Of a stretch of DNA of 64,000 bases, positions 33,982-44,849 are shown piece by piece; the stretch's first letter is position 1, and each line of letters starts with the position of its first letter. The notes beneath the pieces are model-generated. The model saw nothing but the letters and a program-made list of their open reading frames with translations, had not been told where the DNA came from and ran no database searches. The stretch spans positions 60,341,614-60,405,613 of the forward strand of contig NC_083882.1 of the NCBI RefSeq assembly GCF_032452875.1, read 5' to 3'. The position numbers and the translations under genes were made by a program. The DNA is from Bos javanicus. Lineage: Eukaryota; Chordata; Mammalia; Artiodactyla; Bovidae.

Positions 33982-34203
33982 CTGGGCTTTCCTGGTGGCT
34001 CAGACAGTAAAGAATCCACCTGCAATGCAGGAGACATGGGTTTGATCCCTGGGTCAGGAAGATCCCCTGGAGAAGGGAATGGCTACCCATTCCAGTGTTC
34101 TTGCCTGGAGAATTACGTGGACAGTGGAGTTTAGTGGGATACAGTTCATGGAGTCACAAAGAGTTGGACATGACTGAGTGACTAACACTTTCATTTTCAC
34201 ACA
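33982..34203 (+). mobile_element. Bov-tA SINE
   Basis: GGGCTTTCCTGGTGGCTCAG to GACTGAGTGACTAACACTTT. 11/12-bp duplication TTTGTTTCTTGG at 33970-33981 and TTTGCTTCTTGG at 34204-34215. Confidence 0.95.
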
Positions 34204-34215
34204 TTTGCTTCTTGG

Positions 34216-34592
34216 TTTCTGTAATGGACTGAATTATATTGGCCCCAAATTCTTATGCTAAAGTTCTAACCTCACAATGTGACTCTGTTTTAAAATAGGG
34301 TCTTTAAAGGAGCAATTAAATTTAAATGAGATCATAAGGGTGGGGCCCTATCCAACAGGATTGGTGACCTTAAAAGAAGAGGAGGAGACACCAGAGATCA
34401 CTCTCTCTCCCCACAAGCACACAGAGGAAAGACTATGTGAAGACAGAGAAAGAAGGCAGCTATCTGAAAGTCAAGAAGAGAGGTCTCATTATAAATTAAC
34501 CCTTGGACTTCAAACCTCCAAAACTGTAAAAATTAATTTTCTTTGCTTTAAACACTTCAGTAGTATTCTGTAATGGCAGTCTGAACTAATAA
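34216..34592 (+). mobile_element. MLT1-type LTR, sense
   Basis: Near full-length MaLR LTR: ATGGACTGAATTATATTGGC, ATTCTTATGCTAAAGTTCTA, AAATAGGGTCTTTAAAGGAG, GGGGCCCTATCCAACAGGAT, ACTTCAAACCTCCAAAACTG, ending near GCAGTCTGAACTAATA. No internal region. Confidence 0.82.
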
Positions 34593-34928
34593 ATAGATCT
34601 TTATGGTAGCAAAACCTCAGTTCAGTTAACAAACTGCCTGACCAGCTGTATCTTCTCAGGCAAAATGATTCAGTGTGTCTGGACTCCTCTTTTTGCTTTA
34701 TTTCCTGAACTGTCATCAGACAGACACTGCCAGACCTCCTTATTTGCTGGGGCCACAAAATAACTGGAGAGTTGAATAAAGCCTGAAGGACAGAAAGAAA
34801 GAGTCATTCTATATTTCCATAATTGATTTTTGAATTCTAGTCTGTCTGTGGAAAGGAAAGAGCCATTTTTTTGGCCGTTGGATGTCCAGAAAAAAACATA
34901 TCTGCTATCTGAAACTTATGAATTGTGA
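34593..34928. other. Single-copy stretch
   Basis: About 0.34 kb; nothing recognised. Confidence 0.5.
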
Positions 34929-35133
34929 AAGAAAGTGTTAGTCGCTTAGTCATGTCCAACTCTTTGTGACTTCATGGGCAGTAAACCACCTTCGTCCATG
35001 GAATTATCCAGGCAAGAATACTAGAGTGGGTTGCCATTTCCTTCTCCAGGGGATCTTCCTGACTCAGGGATCAAATCCTGGTCTCCCACATTACAGGCAG
35101 ACTCTTTACTGTCTGAGCCACCAGGAAAGCCTC
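34929..35133 (-). mobile_element. Bov-tA SINE, antisense
   Basis: From GTCGCTTAGTCATGTCCAAC to GTCTGAGCCACCAGGAAAGC. TGAATTGTGA and TGAATCATGA on the two sides may be a decayed duplication. Confidence 0.92.
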
Positions 35134-35761
35134 TTCTGAATCATGACTATAGTTTCAAAAGCTGAACATCTAAACATCTAAATAAGAGACCAAAGTTATA
35201 TGACAGGCCTGTGAAACAGGCTATGTTTGTGGATGAAATTAGGCAACCAGCCCTCACAGAGTCTTCTATTCAACTGGAAGAGAGAATGTGGAAACTACAG
35301 GAATTTATTTATTTATTTTTAAATAAGAAACACAAGTCAAATAGGATGCCCAGACTTCTTTCCCTTGGCTACCTCCTTATTTGCCAAGACAGAATCTCAA
35401 GATAGGTTAGAAGAATGCAACCCTCCATGTAGGTGATTCCAGGTCCCTCTTACTGTGTCAGTAGCATGAGGGAAGTCAGAGCAAGAGTTTGATCCTCCAA
35501 GAAAGAAGTATCAAAAAGAAGAATCAAGTATAACATTCTTCATGGTCACACAAGGTCTTTTACCTTTTCCCATCTCACACTGTATATGAAAAGCTTAATT
35601 TTTTAGCACTGTGGCATAATTTTAGCACGTCTTCTTGTCTTTGATGTGAATGATTAGGACTTAAATACAGTTTAGAGTATATTTAAGCACCGTGCACTTG
35701 TAAAGTAGCAATATTTTGAAATAATTCAGTTCTCTCTCAATGTGTTGAGTATTTTATACAT
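35134..35761. other. Single-copy stretch
   Basis: About 0.63 kb; a TTTATTTATTTATTTTT run at 35305-35322. Nothing else recognised. Confidence 0.5.
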
Positions 35762-35774
35762 ATTATCTTATACA

Positions 35775-35894
35775 GAGTAGGCAATGGCAACCCACTCCAA
35801 TACTCTTGCCTGGAAAATTCCACGGACAGCAGAGCCTGGTGGTTTACTGTCCATGGAGTCACAAAGGGCTGGACACGACTGAGTGACTGAGCAC
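35775..35894 (+). mobile_element. 5'-truncated Bov-tA SINE
   Basis: BovB-derived half only (GGCAATGGCAACCCACTCCA to GACTGAGTGACTGAGC). Perfect 13-bp duplication ATTATCTTATACA at 35762-35774 and 35895-35907. Confidence 0.94.
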
Positions 35895-35983
35895 ATTATC
35901 TTATACAAGCTTTACAGAAGTCTGAGATATTATGGCCCTCTGCTGTGTTTTCATCCTAATATGCATTGATTCTAATCCTGTTT

Positions 35984-36194
35984 GTGTGCTAAGTTGATTC
36001 AGTCATGTCCGACTCTTTGCAACCCTATGTACTGTAGCCTGCCAGGCTCCTTTGTCCATGGGATTCTCCAGACAAGAATATTGGAGTGGTTTGCCATGCT
36101 CGCCTACCATTCCTGACCCAGGGATGGTACCTGTGTCTTTTATGTCTCCTGCATTGCCAGGCAGGTTCTTTACCACTAGTGCCACATAGCGCCC
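35984..36194 (-). mobile_element. Bov-tA SINE, antisense
   Basis: GATTCAGTCATGTCCGACTC to CACTAGTGCCACATAGCGCC (head at right). 10/11-bp duplication TAATCCTGTTT at 35973-35983 and TAATCATGTTT at 36195-36205. Confidence 0.94.
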
Positions 36195-36205
36195 TAATCA
36201 TGTTT

Positions 36206-36920
36206 AGTAAACTTTAATTTCCTTTTGAGTAGCCATATTATTTTCTCCACTTTGTTAATTAAACTCCAGTGGATTAACACAAGAGTTGAAGCATGTGACA
36301 AATTTGAGCCTATTGGCAGTTCATAAACAATATAAATGACAATGTCATTTTCTCTGGAACTTCTCAGAAAGAAACATTCTTATTTTCTCCTGCATCTAAA
36401 CTTGAATGTGTCCTTGAGAATAGCTGGTTTTGGTATTTTAAGAGAATAAATTGCTTAAGATGGAGGGGGACAAAGTGAAGTGAAACTATAAAAAATAGAG
36501 GTGAAATTGGATCCAGGTGATATTGATTGAATCCTGAATCAAGCCTCATCTGAAGTCAATGTTCATCTTTCATCTACTCAGTTATGAAAAAAAATTCTTT
36601 TCAGCTTAACCCAGGGTAGATAAGTTTTTCTGACATTTATAACAGAACCCTCACTATTGCATTTCATTTTACACATAAGTCTCTGATTCTTAGGGAATTT
36701 AAGTGATTCAACCCAAAGCAATACTGTTACTGAATAATGGAGATGCTAAGCTCTATACCCAAACATTTGGAGAACTTCAGCACACAATTCTCCATGTCTA
36801 AGCTGAAGATAATTTACCATCAACTTGTTAAGGGAATTCATCAAAAGAAACACATTCTGGAAGATGTTGTTCTGACATCTCTTCTTCCTGTACTTCAATC
36901 AACAAGTATTTGTCAAAGTA
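36206..36920. other. Single-copy stretch
   Basis: About 0.7 kb; nothing recognised. Confidence 0.5.
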
Positions 36921-36933
36921 GGAGTCCATCCTA

Positions 36934-37210
36934 CTGCTGCTGCTGCTGCTAAGTCGCTTCAGTCGTGTCCGACTCTGTGCGACCCCATAGATGGCAGCCC
37001 ACCAGGCTCCCCAGTCCCTGGGATTCTCCAGGCAAGAACACTGGAGTGGGTTGCCATTTCCTTCTCCAATGCATGAAAGTGAAAAGTGAAAGTGAAGTCG
37101 CTCAGTTGTGTCCGACTCTTCGTGACCCCATGGACTGTAGCCTACCAGGCTCCTCCGTCCATGGGATTTTCCAGGCAAGAGTACTGGAGTGGGATGCCAT
37201 TGCCTTCTCC
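36934..37210 (-). mobile_element. BOV-A2 SINE, full dimer, antisense
   Basis: Starts with (CTG)5 then CTAAGTCGCTTCAGTCGTGT and ends GATGCCATTGCCTTCTCC. Perfect 13-bp duplication GGAGTCCATCCTA at 36921-36933 and 37211-37223. Confidence 0.97.
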
Positions 37211-37223
37211 GGAGTCCATCCTA

Positions 37224-37489
37224 AGTCCTCCCAACTCTATGGCCTATATCTGCTGTATTGTTTCACATAGTAGAAGCAGTAAAGGATAACATTCTGTCAC
37301 AAAGAGCCTGATTATTTCTCAGTGGGGTCAGGATAAGAATAAATGATACATCGGGGAAAAGGTTAGAAGTTTTCTATGGTTGATGTTCATGGACCAGAAA
37401 TACATGCTAAGACAGAGTATATGGACTGCCTTCAGGAATACGTGATATTGATCTTCCTTATTATTATTATGTTTTTGCTTTTCTTCTTT
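37224..37489. other. Short unassigned gap
   Basis: Nothing recognised. Confidence 0.5.
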
Positions 37490-37598
37490 TATTTATTTTT
37501 AATTGATGTATAGTTGATGCCTAATATTATGTTATAGCTGTACAATATAGTGATTCACAATTCTAAAGGTTATGCTCCACTGATAGATATTATAGCTT

Positions 37599-37789
37599 TC
37601 TTAGTGATTCAGCAGTAAAGAATCCACTTGCAATGAGGAAACATGAGTTCAATTCCTGGGCTGGGAAGATCCCCTGGAGAAGGAAATGGCAACCTACTCC
37701 AGTGGTCTTGCCTGGGAAATCCCATGCACAATGGAGCCTGGCAGGCTACAGTCCATGAGGTCCCAAGAGTCAAACATAACTTGGCCACT
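37599..37789 (+). mobile_element. Bov-tA SINE (first of stacked pair)
   Basis: TTTCTTAGTGATTCAGCAGT head to AACATAACTTGGCCACTA tail, inserted in the old L1. Confidence 0.88.
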
Positions 37790-37800
37790 AAACCACCACC

Positions 37801-38011
37801 CTAGCTCAGAGGTTAAAGTGTTTGCCTGCAATGCGGGAGACCTGGGTTCAATCCCTGGGTGGGGAAGATCTCCTGGAGAAGGAAATGGCAACCCACTCCA
37901 GTATTCTTTTCTGGAGAATCCCATGGACGGAGGAGCCTGGTGGGCTATATAGTCCATGGGGTCGCAAAGAGTTGGACACGACTGAGCGACTTCATTTTCA
38001 CTTTCACTTTC
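37801..38011 (+). mobile_element. Bov-tA SINE (second, inserted at tail of the first)
   Basis: CTAGCTCAGAGGTTAAAGTG to GACTGAGCGACTTCATTTTC. Perfect 11-bp duplication AAACCACCACC at 37790-37800 and 38012-38022, the first copy being the tail end of the earlier SINE. Confidence 0.93.
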
Positions 38012-38354
38012 AAACCACCACCACACAGATACAAAACATTGGCTTTATTCACCATATTATATGTGTCACTGTAGCTTATTTTATATCTAAATTTTGTACC
38101 TCTTAATCCCCTATGTACATATTGCCCATCTTTCCCTAACTGGTAGCCACCAGTTTGTTCTCTGAATCTCTGAGTCTGCTTCTTTTTTATTATATTCACT
38201 AATTTGCTATATATTTTAGATTCCACATAAAAGTTGATACCGCACGCTATTTCTCTGACTTATTTCACTTAGCATAATGCCTTCCAAGTCTACCCATGTT
38301 GCTGTAATGGCTAAAGTTCATTATTTCCTATAGCTGCATAGTATTTCATTGTAA

Positions 38355-38361
<7 letters not shown>

Positions 38362-38391
<30 letters not shown>
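38362..38391. repeat. (TA)15 microsatellite
   Basis: Uninterrupted TA run preceded by GTGTGTG. Confidence 0.95.
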
Positions 38392-38400
<9 letters not shown>

Positions 38401-38637
38401 ATATGCAAATATATTCATATGTATATCTCATCTTCTTTGTTCATTTATCTCTTGATGGACACTTAAGTTGTTTCCATATCGTGAGAACTATAAATACTGC
38501 TGGTATAAACACTGGGGTTCATATATCTTATCAAAGTAGTGTTTTTTGTTTTTTTCTGATATATGCCCAGGAGAGGAATTGCTGGGTCATATGGTGGTTC
38601 CATTTTTAGTTTTAAGGAACCTCCATACTGTTTTCCA

Positions 38638-40148
38638 AGTTCAGTTCAGTTCATTTCAGTCACTCAGTCATATCCGACTCTTTGTGACCCCATGGACTAA
38701 GGCATGCCAGGCCTCCCTGTCCATCACCAACTCCCGAAGTTTACTCAAACTCATGTCCATTGAGTCGGTGATGCCATCCAACCATCTCATCCTCTGTCAT
38801 CCCCTTCTCCTTCCCCCTTCAATCTTTCCCAGCATCAGGGCCTTTTCCAATGAGTCAATTCTTCACATCAGGTGGCCAAAGTATTAGAGTTTCAGGTTCA
38901 GCATCAGTCCTTCCAATGAATATTCAGGACTGATTTCCTTGAGGATGGACTAGTTGGATCCCCTTGCAGTTCAAGGGACTCTCAAGAGTCCTCTAATACC
39001 ACAGTTCAAAAGCATCAATTTTTCAGTACTCAGCTTTCTTTATAGTCCAAGTCTCAAATCCATGCATAACTACTGGATAAACCGTAGCTTTGACTAGACA
39101 GACTTTTGTTGGCAAAGTAATGTCTCTGCTTTTTAATATGCTGTCTAGGTTGGTCATAGCTTTTATTCCAAGGAGCAAGTGTCTTTTAATTTCATGGCTG
39201 CACTTACCATCTGCAGTGATTTTGGAGCCCAGAAAAATAAAGTCAGCCACTGTTTCCACTATTTTCCCATCTATTTGCCATGAGGTGTTGGGACAAGATG
39301 CCATAATCTTAGTTTTCTGAATGTTGAGTTTTAAGACAACTTTTCACTCTCCTCTTTCACTTTCATCAAGAGGCTCTTTAGTTCTTCTTCACTTTCTGCC
39401 CTAAGGGTGCTGTCATCTGCATATCTGAGTTATTGATATTTCTCCCGGTAATCTTGATTCCAGCTTGGACATCCTCAGCCCAGCATTTCTCATGATGTAC
39501 TCTGCATATAAGTTAAATAAGCAGGGTGACAATATACAGCCTTGATGTACTCCTTTTCCTATTTGGAACCAGTCTGTTGTTCCATGTCCAGTTCCAACTG
39601 TTGCTTCCTGACCTGCATACCGATTTATCAAGAGGCAAGTCAGGTGGTCTGGTATTCCCATCTATTTCAGAATTTTCCAGAGTTTGTAGTGGTCCACACA
39701 GTCAAAGGCTTTGGCATAGTCAATAAAGCAGAAATAGATGTTTTTTTTCTGGAACTCTTGCCTTTTGGATGATCCAACGGATGTTGGTAATTTGATCTCT
39801 GGTTCCTCTGGCTTTTCTAAATCCAGCTTGAACATCTGGAGTTTGATGGTTCACATATTGCTGAAGCCTGGCTTGGAGAATTTTGAGCATTACTTTACTA
39901 GTGTGTAAGATGAGTGCAATCGTACAGTACTTTGAGCATTCTTTGGCATTGCCTTTCTTTGGGATTGGAATGAAAACTGACTTTTTCCAGTCCTGTGGCC
40001 ACTGCTGAGTTTTCCAAATTTCCATATTGACTGCAGCACTTTCATAGCATCGTCTCTTAAGATTTGAAATAACTCAACTGGAATTCCATTGCCTCCACTA
40101 GCTTTGTTTGTAGTGATGCTTCCTAAGGCCCACTTGACTTTGAGGCTC
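38638..40148 (-). mobile_element. BovB LINE, antisense, 5'-truncated
   Basis: About 1.5 kb from the RT N-side (GCCCACTTGACTTT at the right edge) to the 3' ACTGA-type tail (AGTTCAGTTCAGTTCATTTCAG at left). Direct repeat ACTGTTTTCCA at 38627-38637 and 40149-40159 is L1-derived host sequence. Broken RT ORFs: 39720-40025 (VFIPIPKKGNAKECSKY), 39413-39661 (GVHQGCILSPCLFNLYAEY) and 39023-39304 (FIFLGSKITADG). Frameshifts and stops separate them. Confidence 0.95.
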
Positions 40149-40245
40149 ACTGTTTTCCACAGTTGTTGCACCTATTTGCATTCCCACAACAGAGTATGAG
40201 AATTTCCTTTTCTCCATATCCTTACCAACAGTAGATCCTAATTTT

Positions 40246-40465
40246 CTTACTTCTCTAGGAGGCATTAGAAGAAAAGATTGGACTACTGAAGGCATCTGGG
40301 CCTTGGTCAGAGATGGCTAAAAGGACATGTTCCATGATACTATTTTGGGGATATACATGGATTCCTAAACTACTTTCCCCCAAAATATATTCCATGAAGC
40401 AATGTAATCAGAGATATCCTGTAAGCATATTCTTGGTTGTAGCCAATAGAAACTTGATTCTGACA
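40246..40465. other. Short unassigned gap
   Basis: Nothing recognised. Confidence 0.5.
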
Positions 40466-40889
40466 AATAGTAAAAGGAGTATGTCAAGGCTGTATATTGT
40501 CACCCTGCTTATTTAACTTATATGCAGAGTATATCATGAGAAACGCTGGGCTGAATGAAGCAGAAGCTGGAAACAAGATTGCTGGGAGAAATATCAATAA
40601 CCTCAGATATGCAGATGATACCACCCTTAGGGCAGAAAGTGAAGAATTAAAGAGCCTCTTGATGAAAGTGAAAGAGGAGAGTGAAAAAGTTGTCTTAAAA
40701 CTCAACATTCAGAAAACCAAGATCATGGCATCTGGTCCCATCACTTTATGGCAAATAGATGGGGAAACAGTGGAAACAGTGGCTGACTTTATTTTTCTGG
40801 GCTCCAAAATCACTGCGGATGGTGATTGCAGCCATGAAATTAAAAGACGCTTACTTCTTGGAAGGAACGTTATGACCAACCTAGACAGC
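40466..40889 (+). mobile_element. BovB LINE, internal fragment lacking 3' end
   Basis: Contains RT coding from GTATGTCAAGGCTGTATATT to ATGACCAACCTAGACAGC and then stops abruptly, with no 3' UTR or tail. Its frame is open: 40497-40970 encodes SPCLFNLYAEYIM, the catalytic YADDTT and FIFLGSKITADG, then runs about 25 codons into unrelated DNA. One codon near the AESEEL block appears deleted in frame. No duplication was found at its edges. Confidence 0.9.
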
Positions 40890-41359
40890 GTTAACAATTC
40901 AGCATTCCTCCAAACTTCATGGGAACTTTTAAAGACAGAATATGTTAATCCTTTGAATATTTTTCTTTAGGTTGTAATTTGATAACTGTTGTCTAAGCCT
41001 TCTCCAGACCTTTTATCTATGTTTTCCCCTAGACTCTATATGCATACTAGAAGGCAGAAACTAAACCGTCCCATTTTCCCTTTCCACCAGGGTTATGTCT
41101 AATGCTAGTATCCTCTGGAATGCATTTCCAGAACCTAAATTCCTGGATCAGAGTTTACAAAATAAAAGAGACTAATGAAAACCAAGGAACTTCTGGTCTT
41201 AAGTTGAGATGCTAAAGGAATTCCAAGAAAAGGTGAAGGAAGAAAGAACAGTGGCCAAACATCACAGTAAGTAAATGACATCTTTAACAGGATTATGTGG
41301 GAGAGGCTTCAGCCGGCAAGCATGTTTGTGTGGTTTTCAATTACACCAAGGATATCTCA
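40890..41359. other. Single-copy stretch
   Basis: About 0.47 kb; nothing recognised. Confidence 0.5.
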
Positions 41360-41640
41360 AGTTTAGGCCCAATTACACACTCTCCTTTTCTCCAGAACAC
41401 CTTTCTTTCTGCTTTGTCTGACTGACTTCTTTCATTTTTCAAGGATCATCTTAAATAACCATTCCTCATAGAAGACTTTCTTTGACTTCCCTTGAAACCC
41501 CTTCTCCACTGACTAAATTAGGGGTCCCTATTATGTGTTCCTATGATAACATGTAAGTTCTTTCCCACTTAATAAATATCTCACATTATATGATTGCTCA
41601 TATAGTTATGTCTCTATGTGATAGGTTAAAAAAGAAAGGA
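41360..41640 (+). mobile_element. L2-like fragment, sense
   Basis: CCTTTCTTTCTGCTTTGTCT, AAGGATCATCTTAAATAACC, AAGACTTTCTTTGACTTCCC, AATTAGGGGTCCCTATTATG resemble the L2 3' UTR order; strongly decayed. Confidence 0.5.
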
Positions 41641-42028
41641 AGCAATGGGCCTACTTTCTTCCCTTTTTAGGGTAAATCTCTATGAATTTCATCCACAACC
41701 TAATAAGGTATATGATTCCCTATCATGTAAAGGTAGGTGTATAGTTTCTTACAACTGCTGTAATAAGGTACTATAAACATGGCAGTGTAAAGCAATAGAA
41801 ATTTATTCTTTCCCTATTCTGGGTTCTAGAGTTTGAAATCACAGTGTTGGCAGAGGGCTATGTTCCTTTCAAAGTCTCCAGGAGAAAAAACTTTGCCTCT
41901 TCCAGCTTCTGGTAGCCCCAGATGGCCTTTGACTGGCAACTACAACACTTCAATCTCTGCTTCTATAATCACATGGCATTCTTCTTGTGTGTATCTGTCT
42001 ATGTCTCTGTGTTCCCTTCTTATATGTC

Positions 42029-42238
42029 AGTGTTAGTGAAGTCACTCAGTTGTGTCCGACTCTTTACCACCCCATGGACTGTAGCCTACCAGGCTCCTCC
42101 CTCCATGGGATTCTCCAGGCAAGAGTACTGAAGTGGGTTGCCATTTCCTTCTCCAGGGGATCTTCCAGACCCAGGGATCGAACCCGGGTCTCCCGGATTC
42201 CAGGAAGACACTTTAACCACTGAGCCACCAGGGAAGCC
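42029..42238 (-). mobile_element. Bov-tA SINE, antisense
   Basis: GTGAAGTCACTCAGTTGTGT to GAGCCACCAGGGAAGCCC. Contains intact B-box-like GGGATCGAACCC. Splits the MLT1 LTR. Confidence 0.94.
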
Positions 42239-42344
42239 CAAGGGATGTGTCAGAAGTGGGACATGAGTCATATTGGATTTGGGCTTACTCTAATGACCTC
42301 ATCTTGACTTGATTACATCTACAAAGAATTATTTTCCAAATTGA

Positions 42345-43121
42345 TGCAAAAATCAACCTCTCTGTGCACTGGTGCCAAATCGAATCTCAGAGACAGAGTT
42401 TTGGGTGAAGTAGAAAAGGATAGCTTTATTACTTTGCCAGGCAAAGGGATACACAGAGAGATCCTGCTTAGAAATCCTATGTGTTCCAGCTCAGGGGAGT
42501 TTGGTGCGAAGTTTTATGGCAAAGGTTCAAGGGTGGGTGTGCTGATAAGGGTGTGTTCAGGGTCTCGGGTGGTCGGTCTCTTAATCTTAATGAGCTTCCC
42601 CAATCCCTTTAGGGCTTTCCTGGTAGCTCATCTGGTAAAGAATCTACTTGGAATGTAGGAGACCCCGGTTCTATTCCTGGATTGGGAAGATCTGGAGAAG
42701 GGATAGGCTACCCACTCCAGTAATCTTGGGCTTCTGTGTTGGCTCAGATGGTAAAGAATCTGCCTGCAGTGCGGGAGACCTGGGTTCGATCCCTGGGTTG
42801 GGAAGATCCCCTGGAGGAGGGCATGACAGCCCACTCCAGTATTCTTGCCTGGAGAATCCCATGGAAAGAGGAGCCTGGCAGGCTACAGTAATGGGGTTGC
42901 AAAGAGTCAGACACCACTGAGTGACTAAGCACAGCACAGCACTGGTTTCCTTTAGTCTAACCTCAGGTGATTTCTTGGCTGCTCCTCCCTTGATTAGCAA
43001 CTGTTCGAATCTGTCCTTTGGGACTCATGGAAGGTCCTGAAGGCTGGAGTCTTGCCTACAAGAAATGGGGAACACAAAGGCTTCTGTGCTTGGGAGCCCC
43101 ACAGGGCCCTATCTAGTTTCA
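42345..43121 (-). mobile_element. ERV solo LTR, antisense, with nested SINE dimer
   Basis: On the minus strand it begins TGAAACTAGATAGGGCCC and ends TTGATTTTTGCA (TG...CA). Near its 3' side is a polyadenylation signal in AAAGTAATAAAGCTATCC (plus-strand 42419-42436 reversed), giving an R/U5 layout. Flanks AATTGA (42339-42344) and AAATGA (43122-43127) are a 6-bp duplication with one change, as in class II-type ERVs. Without the nested SINEs it is about 440 bp. No gag, pol or env remains: a solo LTR. Confidence 0.8.
42613..42946 (+). mobile_element. Bov-tA tandem dimer
   Basis: A Bov-tA lacking its 3' part (GGCTTTCCTGGTAGCTCATC to CTCCAGTAATCTTG, 42613-42726) joined to a complete Bov-tA (GGCTTCTGTGTTGGCTCAGA to GAGTGACTAAGCACAGC, 42727-42946). 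The pair as a whole is flanked by TCCCTTTAG (42604-42612) and TTCCTTTAG (42947-42955). Confidence 0.9.
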
Positions 43122-43199
43122 AAATGAGGTCACAGTCACAGATACTGGGAATTGGGACTTCTGCACATTCCTTTTGTGGGAACATAATTCGACCATTCA

Positions 43200-44849
43200 A
43201 TAAAGGACAGAAATGGTACGGACCTAACAGAAGCAGTAGATATTAAGAAGAGGTGGCAAGAATACACAGAAGAACTGTACAAAAAAAGACCTTTAGGACC
43301 CAGATAATCATGATGGTGTGATCACTGACCTAGAACCAGACATCCTGGAATGTGAAGTCAAGTGGGCCTTAGAAAGCATCACTACAAACAAAGCTAGTGG
43401 AGGTGATGGAATTCCAGTGGAGCTATTTCAAATCCTGAAAGATGATGCTGTGGAAGTGCTGCACTCAATATGCCAGCAAATTTGGAAAACTCAGCAGTGG
43501 CCACAGGACTGGAAAAGGTCAGTTTTCATTCCAATCCCAAAGAAAGGCAATGCCAAAAAATGCTCAAACTACTGCACAATTGCACTCATCTCACACGCTA
43601 GTAAAGTAATGCTCAAAATTCTCCAAGCCAGGCTTCAGCAATACGTGAACCATGAACTTTCAGATGTTCAAGCTGGTTTTAGAAAAGGCAGAGGAACCAG
43701 AGATCAAATTGCCAACATCCGCTAGATCATGAAAAAGCAAGAGAGTTCCAGAAAAACATCTATTTCTGCTTTATTGACTATGCCAAAGCCTTTGACTGTG
43801 TGGACCACTACAAACTCTGGAAAATTCTGAAAGAGATGGGAACACCAGACCACCTGAACTGCCTCTTGAGAAATCTGTATGCAGGTCAGGAAGCAACAGT
43901 TAGAACTGGACATGGAACAACAGACTGGTTCCAAATAGGAAAAAGAGTACGTCAAGGCTGTATATTGTCACCCTGCTTATTTAACTTATGTGTAGAGTAC
44001 ATCATGAGAAACGCTGGGCCGGAAGAAGCACAAGCTGAAATCAAGATTGCTGGGAGAAATATCAATAAACTCACATATGCAGATGACACCACCCTTATGG
44101 CAGAAGATGAAGAGGAACTAAAAAGCCTCTTGATGAAAGTGAAAGTGGAGAGTGAAAAAGTTGGCTTAAAGCTCAACATTCAGAAAACTAATCTGGTCCC
44201 ATCACTTCATGGGAAATAGATGGGGAAACAGTGGAAACAGTGGCTGACTTTATTTTTCTGGGTTCCAAAATCACTGCAGATGGTGATTGCAGCCATGAAA
44301 TTAAAAGATGCTTACTCCTTGGAAGGAAAGTTATGACCAACCTAGATAGCATATTCAAAAGCAGAGACATTACTTTGCCAACAAAGGTCCGTCTACTCAA
44401 GGCTATGGTTTTTCCTGTGGTCATGTACGGATGTGAGAGTTGGACTGTGAAGAAAGCTGAGCGTGGAAGAATTGATGCTTTTGAAGTGTGGTGTTGGAGA
44501 AGACTCTTGAGAGTCCCTTGGACTGCAAGGAGATCCATCCAGTCCATTCTGAAGGAGACCAGCCCTGGGATTTCTTTGGAAGGAATGATGATAAAGCTGA
44601 AATTCCAGTATTCTGGCCACCTCATGGGAAGAGTTGATTCATTGGAAAAGACTCTGATGCTGGGAGGGATTGGGAGCAGGAGGAGAAGGGGACGACAGAG
44701 GATGAGATGGCTGGATGGCATCACTGACTCAATGGATGTGAGTCTGAGTGAACTCTGGGAGTTGGTGATGGACAGGGAGGCCTGGCGTGCTGCGATTCAT
44801 GGGGTCGCAAAGAGTCAGATATGACTGAGCGACTGAACTGAACTGAACT
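43200..44849 (+). mobile_element. BovB LINE, 5'-truncated, young
   Basis: 1.65 kb from GGACAGAAATGGTACGGACC to a GACTGAACTGAACTGAACT tail. 14/15-bp duplication TAATTCGACCATTCA at 43185-43199 and TAATTCGACCAATCA at 44850-44864, inside the last bases of the MLT1 LTR. Closest of all copies here to an unbroken RT. Confidence 0.96.
43318..44824 (+). pseudogene. BovB reverse transcriptase, three broken segments
   Basis: 43318-43725: N-side of RT (ECEVKWALESITTNKASGGD, PIPKKGNAKKCSNY), ended by a TAG where the family has Trp in NIRWII. 43800-44219: finger/palm with CILSPCLFNL and intact catalytic YADDTT (Tyr codon at 44076). 44231-44824: thumb/C-terminal part with CSHEIKRCLLLGRKVMTN and VPWTARRSIQSILKE. 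A deletion of about 10 nt near 44192-44200 shifts the frame between the last two. Endonuclease absent. Known role: target-primed reverse transcription of BovB and probably of Bov-tA/BOV-A2 RNAs, which share its 3' end. Confidence 0.92.

Larger units (their letters stand above)
37490..40245 (-). mobile_element. Old L1 3' region, antisense, split by Bov-tA pair and BovB
   Basis: Collinear pieces: 37490-37596 (ATTGATGTATAGTTGATGCC), 38023-38637 (CAAAACATTGGCTTTATTCA, AGTCTACCCATGTTGCTGTA, TTGCTGGGTCATATGGTGGT) and 40149-40245 (CTGTTTTCCACAGTTGTTGC, CTTTTCTCCATATCCTTACC). Joined end to end they give the known antisense L1 3' end. A (TA)15 run interrupts at 38362-38391. Confidence 0.85.

Noticed and set aside
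37686..38226. Several overlapping ORFs of 71-110 codons.
   Set aside because: Readings of the stacked Bov-tA pair.
38355..38609. 84-codon ORF beginning with repeated Tyr-Ile.
   Set aside because: Translation of the (TA)15 run and old L1.
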